Positions 41,114-49,739 of a stretch of DNA of 64,000 bases are shown here, in pieces (positions within the stretch are counted from its first letter, which is position 1; each line of letters starts with the position of its first letter). A program made the position numbers and the translations under genes. Below the pieces are notes generated by a model that did no database searches, had not been told where the DNA came from, and saw only the letters and a program-made list of their open reading frames with translations. Origin of the DNA: Bacillota bacterium (GTDB lineage Bacteria > Bacillota > Clostridia > Acetivibrionales > DTU013); NCBI GenBank assembly GCA_023411575.1, contig JAEYOP010000032.1, forward strand, positions 36,586-100,585, read 5' to 3'.

Positions 41114-42484
41114 ATGAAAAGGGTTCTATGCTTTATTCTTTTCCTTTCCCTTATTCTTTGCCTGAATGTGAGCTTTGCCAGTGACAAAACGGGAAACGCC
41201 GCAACGGGAAAGGACAGTGCTGCAGCATTGCTGGCGAATGTAAAACATTTAAAACAGTCTACTGTGAGGATGGAAGCGAACGGCAAGGTCATTTATTTTG
41301 ACCCCGTATGGCTGGACGGCGCGCCAAAGGACGCCGACATCATATTTATTACGCATACCCATGGCGATCATTTCTCGGTTGGGGACATCAAAAACCTTTC
41401 AAAGGACGGCACCATCCTCGTGGTTACGGAAGACGGCGCAGCAATGGCGCGGAAAGAGGGAATCAAATCCATCGTTTCCGTCGTCCCGAACAGGGAATAC
41501 TCTGTCGGCGGGATCAAATTCAAGACCGTACCGGCTTATAATACCAATAAGGAATTCCATCCCAAAAGCAACAAATGGGTTGGGTATATCGTCACCGCCA
41601 ATAGCGCGAACTACTATTTCGCCGGGGACACCGATATCATCCCGGAGATGAAAGCTCTCAAGGTTGACGTTGCTTTTCTGCCTATAGGAGGAACCTACAC
41701 GATGAACGTGCAGGAAGCGATCAAGGCGGCAAATGAAATCAAGCCGAAGGTTGCGGTACCGATCCATTTTGCGGATGTGGTCGGCACTACGGATGATGCC
41801 GTTGCATTTGTGAGCGGGTTGGATCGAAGCATTAAAGGGGTTATTGTGAAGGATCTTCTGTACGGCGTAAGCCATCTCAAACAATCCACAGTCCGGATGC
41901 AGGCAAATAAGGTGATTTATTTCGACCCCATCGGAATTGAGGGGGAACCGAAGGATGCTGATGTGATCTTTATTACGCACGCCCATGGGGACCATTTTGA
42001 GATAGACTCCCTAAAGAAGCTGGCGAAAAGCGATACGATTTTCGTTTTGCCCGGGGACTGTGTCAAGCAGGCCGTCGATGCGGGACTCCTAAATGTGGTT
42101 GCGGCGCGGCCATCCCGGAGCTACGAGATCGAGGGCCTGAAATTCAACACAGTGCCCGCATACAACATCGACAAAGATTATCATAAAAAAGAATCCAACT
42201 GGGTAGGGTATATCGTAACCGTGAACAACACCAGCTACTATTTTGCAGGTGATACGGACAAGATACCCGAGATGAAGGATATCAAAGCCAATGTGGTCTT
42301 CCTGCCTGTCGGCGGCACCTACACAATGACTGCCAAGGAGGCGGCTGAGGCGGCGAACCTCATAAATCCGCTGGTTGCCGTTCCGATCCATTTTGCGGAT
42401 GTAGTCGGTACAGTGGAGGACGCAAAGAATTTTATCAACAGCTTGAATCCGTCCATAAAGGGCGTTATCCTGAAAAAAACCTAG
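41114..42484 (+). CDS. Secreted protein with two tandem metallo-beta-lactamase-fold domains
   Basis: It has 456 residues. Residues 1-22 form a signal peptide (FILFLSLILCLNVSFA). Then come two homologous domains, about 43-245 and 252-455, each with the HxHGDHF metal motif (HTHGDHF at 81-87, HAHGDHF at 289-295), AGDTD, GGTYTM and PIHFADVVGT. They resemble the UlaG-like/UPF0173 MBL branch. The two halves align almost end to end (HLKQSTVRM ... KVIYFDP in both), so the gene arose by internal duplication and both sites look intact. Single-domain cytosolic UPF0173-type proteins are common; a secreted double form is unusual. Substrate unknown. Confidence 0.88.
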   Translation: MKRVLCFILFLSLILCLNVSFASDKTGNAATGKDSAAALLANVKHLKQSTVRMEANGKVIYFDPVWLDGAPKDADIIFITHTHGDHFSVGDIKNLSKDGTILVVTEDGAAMARKEGIKSIVSVVPNREYSVGGIKFKTVPAYNTNKEFHPKSNKWVGYIVTANSANYYFAGDTDIIPEMKALKVDVAFLPIGGTYTMNVQEAIKAANEIKPKVAVPIHFADVVGTTDDAVAFVSGLDRSIKGVIVKDLLYGVSHLKQSTVRMQANKVIYFDPIGIEGEPKDADVIFITHAHGDHFEIDSLKKLAKSDTIFVLPGDCVKQAVDAGLLNVVAARPSRSYEIEGLKFNTVPAYNIDKDYHKKESNWVGYIVTVNNTSYYFAGDTDKIPEMKDIKANVVFLPVGGTYTMTAKEAAEAANLINPLVAVPIHFADVVGTVEDAKNFINSLNPSIKGVILKKT

Positions 42485-42502
42485 TATTGTGCCAGTCTCC
42501 AT

Positions 42503-42549
42503 CCCTTGCATTACCCTGTCGGAAGGGGTAATGCAAGGGTTTCTTTTTT
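42503..42549 (+). terminator. Strong terminator of the tandem MBL gene
   Basis: CCCTTGCATTACCC and GGGTAATGCAAGGG pair over 14 bp with an eight-base loop, followed by TTTCTTTTTT. The downstream transporter gene ends on the opposite strand inside it. Confidence 0.92.
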
Positions 42550-43384
42550 ACCCCTTGATGCCGGTGGACGCGATCCCTTCGACGAAGTATTTCTGCAGGG
42601 ACAGGAACACAACCAGCACCGGTATGATGGAAATGACCGAAGCCGCCATGATCAGCCCGTATTCGGACGAATACTGTCCGATGAACATCCGCAGCCCGAT
42701 CTGCAGGGTCTTTTTCGTCTGAGTCGTCAGGTAAATGCTAGGTCCCAGGAAATCGTTCCAGGTGTTGACGAACGTAAAAATGGCAAGGGTGGACAAGGCC
42801 GGCTTTGACAGCGGCAGCATGATCCTGCCGTAAATCTGGTACTCGTTCATTCCGTCAATTCGCGCGGCCTCGCAGAGCTCATCCGGAATGCTCTGGTAAA
42901 ACTGGCGCATCATAAAGACGCCGAAGGCGGAAAACGCCTGCAGGCATATAATGGCCAAGTGGGTGTCGTTCAGCCCGAAGGACCGCATCATGATGAACTG
43001 GGGCACCATGTAGACCTGCCAGGGTACAGCAATGGTCGCGATGTATCCGAGGAACAGCAGGTTCCGGTATTTGAACTGGAGCTTTGCGAAAGCATATGCC
43101 GCAAAACTGCTGGTCAGAAGCTGCAGTATGCTTACGACCACCGTCAGCTTCACCGTGTTTCCCAGGAACGCCAGCAGCGGAATCGTCGTCCAGATCTCCC
43201 TGTAATTTTCCCACCTGGGTTTCGGGGGAAACCACTGGATCGGCACCGTAAACACGTCCTTGTCCAGCTTCAGGGATGCGGAAAACATCCAGAAGAACGG
43301 GATCAGCATCAAAACCGTTATGCCGGCTAAAATAATGTATAAAAACACCTGTCCGGGTTGAATCGTCCATTTGCTGTTTTTCAT
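42548..43384 (-). CDS. Sugar ABC transporter permease, MalG type
   Basis: It has 278 residues from the ATG at 43384 that follows GAGAGG; two further upstream ATG codons (43429, 43414) would extend it by 10-15 residues. Six membrane segments, starting with VFLYIILAGITVLMLIPFFW, and the EAA loop CEAARIDGMNEYQIYGRIMLPLSKP. It lies 31 bases past the other permease and ends with SLQKYFVEGIASTGIKG. Confidence 0.92.
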   Translation of the reverse strand: MKNSKWTIQPGQVFLYIILAGITVLMLIPFFWMFSASLKLDKDVFTVPIQWFPPKPRWENYREIWTTIPLLAFLGNTVKLTVVVSILQLLTSSFAAYAFAKLQFKYRNLLFLGYIATIAVPWQVYMVPQFIMMRSFGLNDTHLAIICLQAFSAFGVFMMRQFYQSIPDELCEAARIDGMNEYQIYGRIMLPLSKPALSTLAIFTFVNTWNDFLGPSIYLTTQTKKTLQIGLRMFIGQYSSEYGLIMAASVISIIPVLVVFLSLQKYFVEGIASTGIKG

Positions 43385-43415
43385 GACCGGTATCGCCTCT
43401 CTTTGCTGGAGCATA

Positions 43416-44345
43416 TCAGCTGTTTGCATAATTCTTTTCACCTTTAAATTGTATAATGGTCACCAGCAGCACCAGGGCAAACAACACCATGGAAATGGCA
43501 CTGGCATAGCCGTAATCGTTGGACGTCACAAAAGCGGTCTGGTAAATGTGGTAAACCAGCACCAGCGTGCTTGTTCCAGGTCCTCCCTGGGTGATCATGT
43601 AGATCAGGTCGTACACCTTGAAGCAATTGATGGTCAGGATGATGATGACGAAAAAGGTCGTCGGCCTTAGTTGGGGGAAGGTGATGTGCCGGAACTTCTG
43701 GGCCGCGTTCGCGCCATCCAGGCTCGCCGCTTCGTACAGTTCCCCGGGAATCCCCTGCAGGCCGGCAAGATAAATGACCATATAATAACCCATGGTTTTC
43801 CAAACGCTGAAGAGCACCACCGTCAGCATCGCAAAGTGCGGGTCCGCCGCCCACTTCGGAAGGCTTCCCTTGGCAACGCCCAGATGGCTCAGCAGAATAT
43901 TGACAAGGCCCGCGCCCGGGCTGAATATCATGTTCCATACCGCCGCCACCGCCACAAGGGACGCTACGTACGGAAAAAACGAAATCGCCCGGAAGAAATT
44001 CCTTCCCATGATCTTTTGGTTCAGCACAACGGCAAGGGCCAGTGCCGCCGCCAGCGTCAGCGGGACGGTGGAGACGCTGTAAACGATGGTATTGATAAAG
44101 GCCGCTCTGAAACGGCTGTCCTCCGCGAGCTTGACAAAATTGTCCACGCCGACGAATTTGATCGGATTGTTTCCGTCCCAGGACATAAAGGCCAGAACGA
44201 ATGCAAAGAGAATGGGGCCCAGTGTAAATACGGCAAATCCGATGAAATTCGGAGCGATAAAGCTGTAGGCAATGAGATTGCGCTTTCTTTCACGCTTTCG
44301 CCGCAGCTGCGCGGCGTTTTTTGTTTGAATATCCGCCAGGGTCAT
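43416..44345 (-). CDS. Sugar ABC transporter permease, MalF type
   Basis: It has 309 residues from the ATG at 44345, 11 bases after AAGGAGG (the longer frame begins inside that site). It has a charged N terminus, then LIAYSFIAPNFIGFAVFTLG as the first helix, and an EAA loop YEAASLDGANAAQKFRHITFP. It is partner to the MalG-type permease and both serve the binding protein upstream. The terminator-like hairpin before it predicts lower expression than the binding protein. Confidence 0.92.
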   Translation of the reverse strand: MTLADIQTKNAAQLRRKRERKRNLIAYSFIAPNFIGFAVFTLGPILFAFVLAFMSWDGNNPIKFVGVDNFVKLAEDSRFRAAFINTIVYSVSTVPLTLAAALALAVVLNQKIMGRNFFRAISFFPYVASLVAVAAVWNMIFSPGAGLVNILLSHLGVAKGSLPKWAADPHFAMLTVVLFSVWKTMGYYMVIYLAGLQGIPGELYEAASLDGANAAQKFRHITFPQLRPTTFFVIIILTINCFKVYDLIYMITQGGPGTSTLVLVYHIYQTAFVTSNDYGYASAISMVLFALVLLVTIIQFKGEKNYANS

Positions 44346-44422
44346 AAAACAGCTCGCCTCCTTTTGCAATTATTTATCCTTCAAAGCTATCCCGTAAGGC
44401 TGCTGCGATTCCGCCATCTTTG

Positions 44423-44449
44423 AAAAAGGGGCTGCCGTTAAGCAGCCCC
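44423..44449 (-). terminator. Attenuating terminator between binding protein and permeases
   Basis: In transcript direction GGGGCTGC-TTAACG-GCAGCCCC, then TTTTT. It lies inside a single operon, so it probably ends most transcripts after the binding-protein gene and lets a fraction proceed. Confidence 0.85.
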
Positions 44450-44492
44450 GTCAGCCATTGTTTCTTGTTGTTTTCCGTCGTTTGAAGCTAGA

Positions 44493-45842
44493 TTATTTCA
44501 GGATCTTGCCCACTTCCGTATTCATGTAGGCGATTCCTTCGTCCACGGTCTTCGTTCCGGTCATGATGTAGTCATGGGCTTCGTTGAGGACTACTTCCAC
44601 TTCGGCGCTCTTGTCGTTTACAGGCATTTCAAGATACGTGTTGGCCGTCTTCAGCGCTTCTGCACTTGCAGGATCGCTGGGGAAGCCTTCCATCGATGCG
44701 ATGGCCGCCACTACCTCATCGGTCTTGATGGCCGGGAAGGTTCCTGCCTTGGCAATGACTGCCGCGCCTTCCGGTCCGCATACGAAGTTCATGAAGTCCG
44801 CCGCCGCTTCCTTGTTCTTCGAGGCGGAGGTAACAGCCAGGGAAGTGATGGTAGCCAGCGTCGATCCCGGCTCTACGCCTTCCGCATGGGGATACTTCAC
44901 AATGCCCCAGTTCTTGATGTCGGTGTATTCGCCGCTCTTGATCTTGCTGATCAGGGTCGGGATGAACCACGAGCCCATGTTCATCATGGCGATGTTGCCT
45001 TTCGCAAATGCGCCGGAGTAATGCAGGCTGCTGGTCTTAAGCGTCGCATAATCCTGGCAGATGCCGTCCTTCTGCTGCTTCAAAACCATTTCATAATAGG
45101 GCTTTGTAAAATCGTAATTCCCGCTGAGAATGGAGTTTTTGCCATCCAGCACGCCGAACAGTTGAACCGCCGAACGCCAGGTGTGGTAATGGGTTCCGTA
45201 TATTTCCTTGCCCAGGTCGTTTTTCGCGACGGACCTTGCAATCGTGTCATACTGCTCGAAGGTCATGTCGTTGGTCGGATAAGCGATCCCGGCCGCGTCA
45301 AAGATGTCCTTGTTGTAATAGATGATCCAGAAGTCGCTTCTGAAGGGAAGCGCATACAATTTGTCGTTGATGAGAATCTGATCGGTAACGCCGCCGTATG
45401 CGGACAGGTCCACCTTTGTCGTATCGACCGGCTCCAGTACATTCTTTGAAACCAGGTTTGCATAGCCCGGTATATCCTTGATGCACGCTACGTCAAGGTT
45501 GGAATCGCTGCCGGAAAGCTGGGTCGCCAGAACCGTCATGTAATCCTGGGCTCCAAGGTCCACCATTTCCACGGTTACTTCGGGCCTCTTCGCCTTATAA
45601 GCATCGATCAGCGGCTGATAGTAGGTTGTCAGGGAAATGTCCCAAACCGCCCATTTCAGGTTGACCGGTTCGGCCGACGCCACAGGCTCCGTCTCCGACG
45701 CTTCGGCTGCCGGTTCCGTTACCGCCTGGCTGGATTCCGCTCCCGCCGCCGGCGTCTCCGCCTTCGTTCCGCAGCCTGCCAGCAGCGATACCGCCATCAT
45801 GAAAACCAGAACGATGCTCACTACTTTTTTCAGATCCTTCAT
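44493..45842 (-). CDS. Sugar-binding lipoprotein of ABC transporter (family 1)
   Basis: It has 449 residues: signal peptide with lipobox LAGC at about 22-25, a linker, and the family 1 fold (LKWAVWDISLTTYYQPLIDAY, DVACIKDIPGYANL, YALPFRSDFWIIYYNKDIFD). It is the first gene of the operon, next to a divergent YesM/YesN pair that most likely regulates it. GGAGG precedes the ATG. The substrate is not determined. Confidence 0.92.
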   Translation of the reverse strand: MKDLKKVVSIVLVFMMAVSLLAGCGTKAETPAAGAESSQAVTEPAAEASETEPVASAEPVNLKWAVWDISLTTYYQPLIDAYKAKRPEVTVEMVDLGAQDYMTVLATQLSGSDSNLDVACIKDIPGYANLVSKNVLEPVDTTKVDLSAYGGVTDQILINDKLYALPFRSDFWIIYYNKDIFDAAGIAYPTNDMTFEQYDTIARSVAKNDLGKEIYGTHYHTWRSAVQLFGVLDGKNSILSGNYDFTKPYYEMVLKQQKDGICQDYATLKTSSLHYSGAFAKGNIAMMNMGSWFIPTLISKIKSGEYTDIKNWGIVKYPHAEGVEPGSTLATITSLAVTSASKNKEAAADFMNFVCGPEGAAVIAKAGTFPAIKTDEVVAAIASMEGFPSDPASAEALKTANTYLEMPVNDKSAEVEVVLNEAHDYIMTGTKTVDEGIAYMNTEVGKILK

Positions 45843-45932
45843 GTTCGTACCTCCTCAATATATCTTTTTACTCTGGGACAACCGGAAATTATCTTTCGGT
45901 TGTCCCTATATAGATTGGTGTTGCTACTTTCG

Positions 45933-45938
45933 ATTATA
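45933..45938 (-). promoter_or_regulatory. -10 box of the second transport operon
   Basis: Perfect TATAAT, start near 45926, leader about 84 bases. As at 33099, the region 17 bases upstream is C-rich and lacks a -35 box, which suggests activation by the adjacent YesN-like regulator. Confidence 0.45.
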
Positions 45939-46128
45939 GGGAATGGGGGGTCTGAAAGAAATGTAATTTTTCATGCATATCCTATATTATTTCTTTTAAT
46001 CTTCGCCGTCCATCCGGGCCTTGATAAAAAACATGCACTTTTTTTAAAAATACCGGTAAAATTTTATGCTCATGCCGGGCCATGTGTGGTAAAATCCGGT
46101 CTGCGGGCCGTTACACCCCTCCTCTTTA

Positions 46129-46157
46129 TTGACATCACAGCACAGATTGGATACCAT
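46129..46157 (+). promoter_or_regulatory. Promoter of the YesM/YesN pair
   Basis: Perfect TTGACA, 17 bases, TACCAT (4 of 6), 48 bases ahead of the start codon. Confidence 0.5.
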
Positions 46158-46204
46158 AATATCATAATCTTAGGAAACCTCAATAACCTCGCCGGGGGGA
46201 AAGC

Positions 46205-48124
46205 ATGAAGCCGCAGTTCCCGAAAGCCATACGGAAAAACATTACTTACGTAACGGTCGTATTTACTCTGGTGCTTACCCTGTCCGTCGCATCCATCAGC
46301 TATTACATGTTCAATTCCCTGCTGTCCAACAGCCTGGTGCAGTCCACCTCCTTCAACCTGCATTTGATCTCCGAGACCATCGCCTCCCAGATCTCTCCCA
46401 TTGTAGCGCTGTCCAGGTGGAGCAGTGGGAATACCCTGCTGGCGAAGTACCTGGAATCCTCGGCGGATTTGAAATCCATCAAGGAGGACTATATCCTCCT
46501 GCTGCAGGAGCCCCCTTCCGAAGATCGCTCGAGCGGACTTCGAAGGCTGGACCGGAAGTTCCGTGAAACCGACGCCGCAAACAAACCCCTGGCGTTGTCC
46601 GCCTGGAACCGGCTGCAGGAGGAGTTCCGCAACAACCGTTCCTCCGTGTACGTCTCCCGGATCATTGTCAGCAACAACAGCGACCGGTATCTCCAGCTGA
46701 CGCCCATTTCCGGGACTCGGGTCCTGAATGTCCACGAAACCATTACGCAGCTGCCCTATTTCCAGTCTCTCTACAGCGCGCCGTCGCCGGTGTGGATCGG
46801 CCTTGTGGCGGACCCCTTCAGCGACAGGAAGGGCGAGCAGATGATTCCCATCATCCGGCCCGTCTACTCTTTTTATGGAAAAAAAGAAGCCGGCTGGTTC
46901 TTCATGTCCATCTCCACGGACTTGCTGACCGCCTCGTTGAAAAATTACGCCGTACCGGCCTCCAGCGAGCTTTTTCTCACCATCGGCTCCAAAACCTATC
47001 GGATCGAAGGCAGCCGGTTCACCGAAATGACACCGGAGTACACGGTTGTCAGTCAAAAGACCACCGACCGGAACACCACCCTGTCCGTGGTCAAGGACGC
47101 CGCCGGACGGCAGCAGACCGTGGTCACCGTCGCTTCGTCCCTGAACGGCTGGTCTTTTTCGCAGACCCTGTCCTCCGCCCAGTTCGACCGGCAGCAGACC
47201 CTTTATATCTTTCTCGTCCTGCTGTCCGGCCTCATCGTCCTGTCCCTGGGGCTTTGCCTGACCTACTATTTGAACCGCCAGATCAACAAGCCCCTGGCCA
47301 AGCTCTACAACAAGATCAAGCTGATTGCCCGGGGCGACTTTTCCAGGGACCCGGAAATCGAGTGGCAGAACGAGCTGGGTGAAATCGGTCACGGCATCAA
47401 CACCCTGGCCACGGATGTGGTGCAGTTGATGGACAAACGCATTGAAGACGAAAAGGAAAAGAACGACCTGGAATACCAGATGCTCCAGAGCCAGATCAAT
47501 CCGCACTTTTTATACAACACCCTCAACTCCATCAAGTGGATGGCAACGATCCAGAACGCGGGCGGCATCGCAGAAATGACCACCTGCCTCGCGCGGCTGA
47601 TGAAGACCGTGTCCAAGGACAGCCAGCAGATGCACACCATCCGGGAGGAGCTTGCCCTGCTGGGGGATTATTTCCTGATCCAGAAATACCGGTACGGGGG
47701 AACCGTATCCCTCTCCTGCGAGGTCGAATCCGAGGACCTTTACGACTGCCGGATCTTGAAATTCACGCTGCAGCCCATGGTGGAAAACGCCATATTCCAC
47801 GGAATAGAGCCCAAAAGGGCCATGGGCAGTATTGAAGTGCGTATCCGCCGGGGCGGCGGCGACCGGATCCATATCGACATCCGGGACGACGGCATCGGCA
47901 TGACCGACGAGCAAATTGAAAAGGTGCTTTCGGGAGAAGCGGATATGCCCTCGGATTTCTTCAAAAGAATCGGCATCAATAATGTAAACCGCCGCATCCG
48001 CTACGCCTTCGGCCCGGAATACGGCCTGTCCATCACAAGCCGGCCGGGCGTTTACACCCTGATCTCCATTGTGCTTCCCTATACCGTAAGCGCACCGGAG
48101 CCGGAAGGAGGCGGCGCGTCATGA
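46205..48124 (+). CDS. YesM-like sensor histidine kinase
   Basis: It has 639 residues: TM helix about 12-38, an extracellular sensor domain to about 340, a second TM helix (IFLVLLSGLIVLSLGLCLTYY), HAMP, and a His_kinase domain with phospho-His434 in QSQINPHFLYNTLNSIKW. N box VENAIFHG and G box DDGIGM follow. It shares only about four bases with the end of its regulator gene (overlap 48121-48124), so the two are coupled. Confidence 0.92.
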   Translation: MKPQFPKAIRKNITYVTVVFTLVLTLSVASISYYMFNSLLSNSLVQSTSFNLHLISETIASQISPIVALSRWSSGNTLLAKYLESSADLKSIKEDYILLLQEPPSEDRSSGLRRLDRKFRETDAANKPLALSAWNRLQEEFRNNRSSVYVSRIIVSNNSDRYLQLTPISGTRVLNVHETITQLPYFQSLYSAPSPVWIGLVADPFSDRKGEQMIPIIRPVYSFYGKKEAGWFFMSISTDLLTASLKNYAVPASSELFLTIGSKTYRIEGSRFTEMTPEYTVVSQKTTDRNTTLSVVKDAAGRQQTVVTVASSLNGWSFSQTLSSAQFDRQQTLYIFLVLLSGLIVLSLGLCLTYYLNRQINKPLAKLYNKIKLIARGDFSRDPEIEWQNELGEIGHGINTLATDVVQLMDKRIEDEKEKNDLEYQMLQSQINPHFLYNTLNSIKWMATIQNAGGIAEMTTCLARLMKTVSKDSQQMHTIREELALLGDYFLIQKYRYGGTVSLSCEVESEDLYDCRILKFTLQPMVENAIFHGIEPKRAMGSIEVRIRRGGGDRIHIDIRDDGIGMTDEQIEKVLSGEADMPSDFFKRIGINNVNRRIRYAFGPEYGLSITSRPGVYTLISIVLPYTVSAPEPEGGGAS

Positions 48125-49713
48125 TAAAGCTCCTGATTGTGGATGACGAGCCGCTGGTGCTGGTGGGCATCATGTCCATGCTGAACTGGTCCGGCATGGG
48201 CATTGAGGTCTGCGGCACGGCCATGAACGGCGACCAGGCGCTGCAGCTCATCGGACAGCATCACCCGGAGCTGGTGATCACGGACATCAAAATGCCGGTT
48301 CTGAACGGCCTGGAAATGATCAAGGCGTGCAAGGAACGGTTCACCGATATTCCGCAGTTCATCATCCTGACCAGCTACGAGGAATTTCCCCTGATCAAGG
48401 AAGCCATGAAGCACCAGGTGGTGGATTATCTCATCAAGCTTGAGCTCAACGCTCAGATGCTGGCCGAATCCGTCGGCAAGGCCATGGCCCGCATATCCCA
48501 GAGCCGGATGAAACCGGACGGCATGGTGGAATGGTCGCCCTACCTGTTTTATGAAAAGTTCATGATCCGGCTGCTGAACAACCTGTTCGAAAGCGAGGAG
48601 CAGTTCCTGCTCCAGGCGCGGGACCTGAAGCTGGATTTCACTGCGCCCGCCTATGTCCTCTGCCTGTGCACCATTACCGGCATAGAAAACGAGCAGCTGC
48701 CCCAGGACAAGCTGATGAATCTCTGCTTCAGCGCCATACAAATGGTGGGAGGCATCGCGCCCAAATACCTGCCCTGCTATACCGCCACCCTGGATCTGAA
48801 GCATTTCTGCCTGATTTTCTGCATCCCGGACCCCTCTTCCTATCACGACGCGATCCGCAAGGCGCTGGACGAAACCTTCAAAATGGTGAACTACTATTTC
48901 AATGTGCGGATCTGCTCCGCGGTGGGCCGAAGCTGCACGAATCCTCTGCTGCTCTGCGAGTCGTACCAGGATGCCCGCCAGATCCAGATCTACAGTACCT
49001 CGGACCGTCCGGTGGTATTTTACGACGATTTCAACAGCGATACCAAAAATTTCGGCAGCAGCACCTTCAACCTGAGCCTGTTCAAGACCGAAATCCAAAA
49101 GGCCTTCGAGACCTTCGACGCGGACGCCTTCTGCTCCGCCCTGGACTCCATCGTCACCCTGTTCCGGGGCAATCCGACGCGCTACCTCCAGGCTATCGAC
49201 GCTTCGTGCAATCTGCTGTACCTGTCAATATCCCTGCTGCCGGATGGCGAAAACGTGCTGTCCGGCATATTCGAGGCCTATCCCGACAGCTACCGCTCCA
49301 TTTACAAATACACCCACATCGATCAGATCATCAACTGGCTGGAGGTTTTCCGGGACGGTCTGGCCCGGGTCCTGCGGAGCCAGCATAAAAATTATAAGAA
49401 CCACATCATCCGCAACATCCAGAGCTACATCGACACCCACGTGGAGGAAAAGCTGTCCCTCAATGACGTGGCCTCCCTGTTCAGCATCAGCCCAAGCTAT
49501 CTCAGCATTTTATTCAAAAAAGCCACGGACATCGGCTTTACGGAATATGTCACCCAAAAGAAAATATCCAGGGCAAAAGCCTGGATCTCCGAGGGTCAGA
49601 TGAAAATCTATGAAATTGCCGACCGGCTGGGCTTCGAAAGCGCCTTCTACTTCAGCAAGGTCTTCAAAAAAGTCGTCGGCTGCTCGCCGAGGGAATACAT
49701 GCAGGGCAAATAG
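48121..49713 (+). CDS. YesN-like response regulator with AraC DNA-binding domain
   Basis: It has 530 residues: receiver with DDE at 8-10, phospho-Asp55 in VITDIKMPV, a conserved Lys in DYLIKLELN; a middle region of about 280 residues; and a C-terminal AraC pair (SLNDVASLFSISPSYLSILFKKATD; IADRLGFESAFYFSKVFKKVVGCSPREYMQGK). It probably activates the binding-protein operon divergent to its kinase. Confidence 0.92.
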   Translation: MIKLLIVDDEPLVLVGIMSMLNWSGMGIEVCGTAMNGDQALQLIGQHHPELVITDIKMPVLNGLEMIKACKERFTDIPQFIILTSYEEFPLIKEAMKHQVVDYLIKLELNAQMLAESVGKAMARISQSRMKPDGMVEWSPYLFYEKFMIRLLNNLFESEEQFLLQARDLKLDFTAPAYVLCLCTITGIENEQLPQDKLMNLCFSAIQMVGGIAPKYLPCYTATLDLKHFCLIFCIPDPSSYHDAIRKALDETFKMVNYYFNVRICSAVGRSCTNPLLLCESYQDARQIQIYSTSDRPVVFYDDFNSDTKNFGSSTFNLSLFKTEIQKAFETFDADAFCSALDSIVTLFRGNPTRYLQAIDASCNLLYLSISLLPDGENVLSGIFEAYPDSYRSIYKYTHIDQIINWLEVFRDGLARVLRSQHKNYKNHIIRNIQSYIDTHVEEKLSLNDVASLFSISPSYLSILFKKATDIGFTEYVTQKKISRAKAWISEGQMKIYEIADRLGFESAFYFSKVFKKVVGCSPREYMQGK

Positions 49714-49739
49714 CCTTCGGACGACTCCTCCGCGCCGGT

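Larger units (their letters stand above)
45843..46204. other. Divergent control region of the second transport module
   Basis: 362 bases between the binding-protein gene (minus) and the YesM-like kinase gene (plus). It carries a -10 box for the minus operon, a promoter for the plus operon and no gene I can support. Confidence 0.6.

Noticed and set aside
46070..47506. 478-codon minus-strand frame opposite the YesM-like kinase
   Set aside because: Kinase motifs are on the plus strand; the frame is a shadow.
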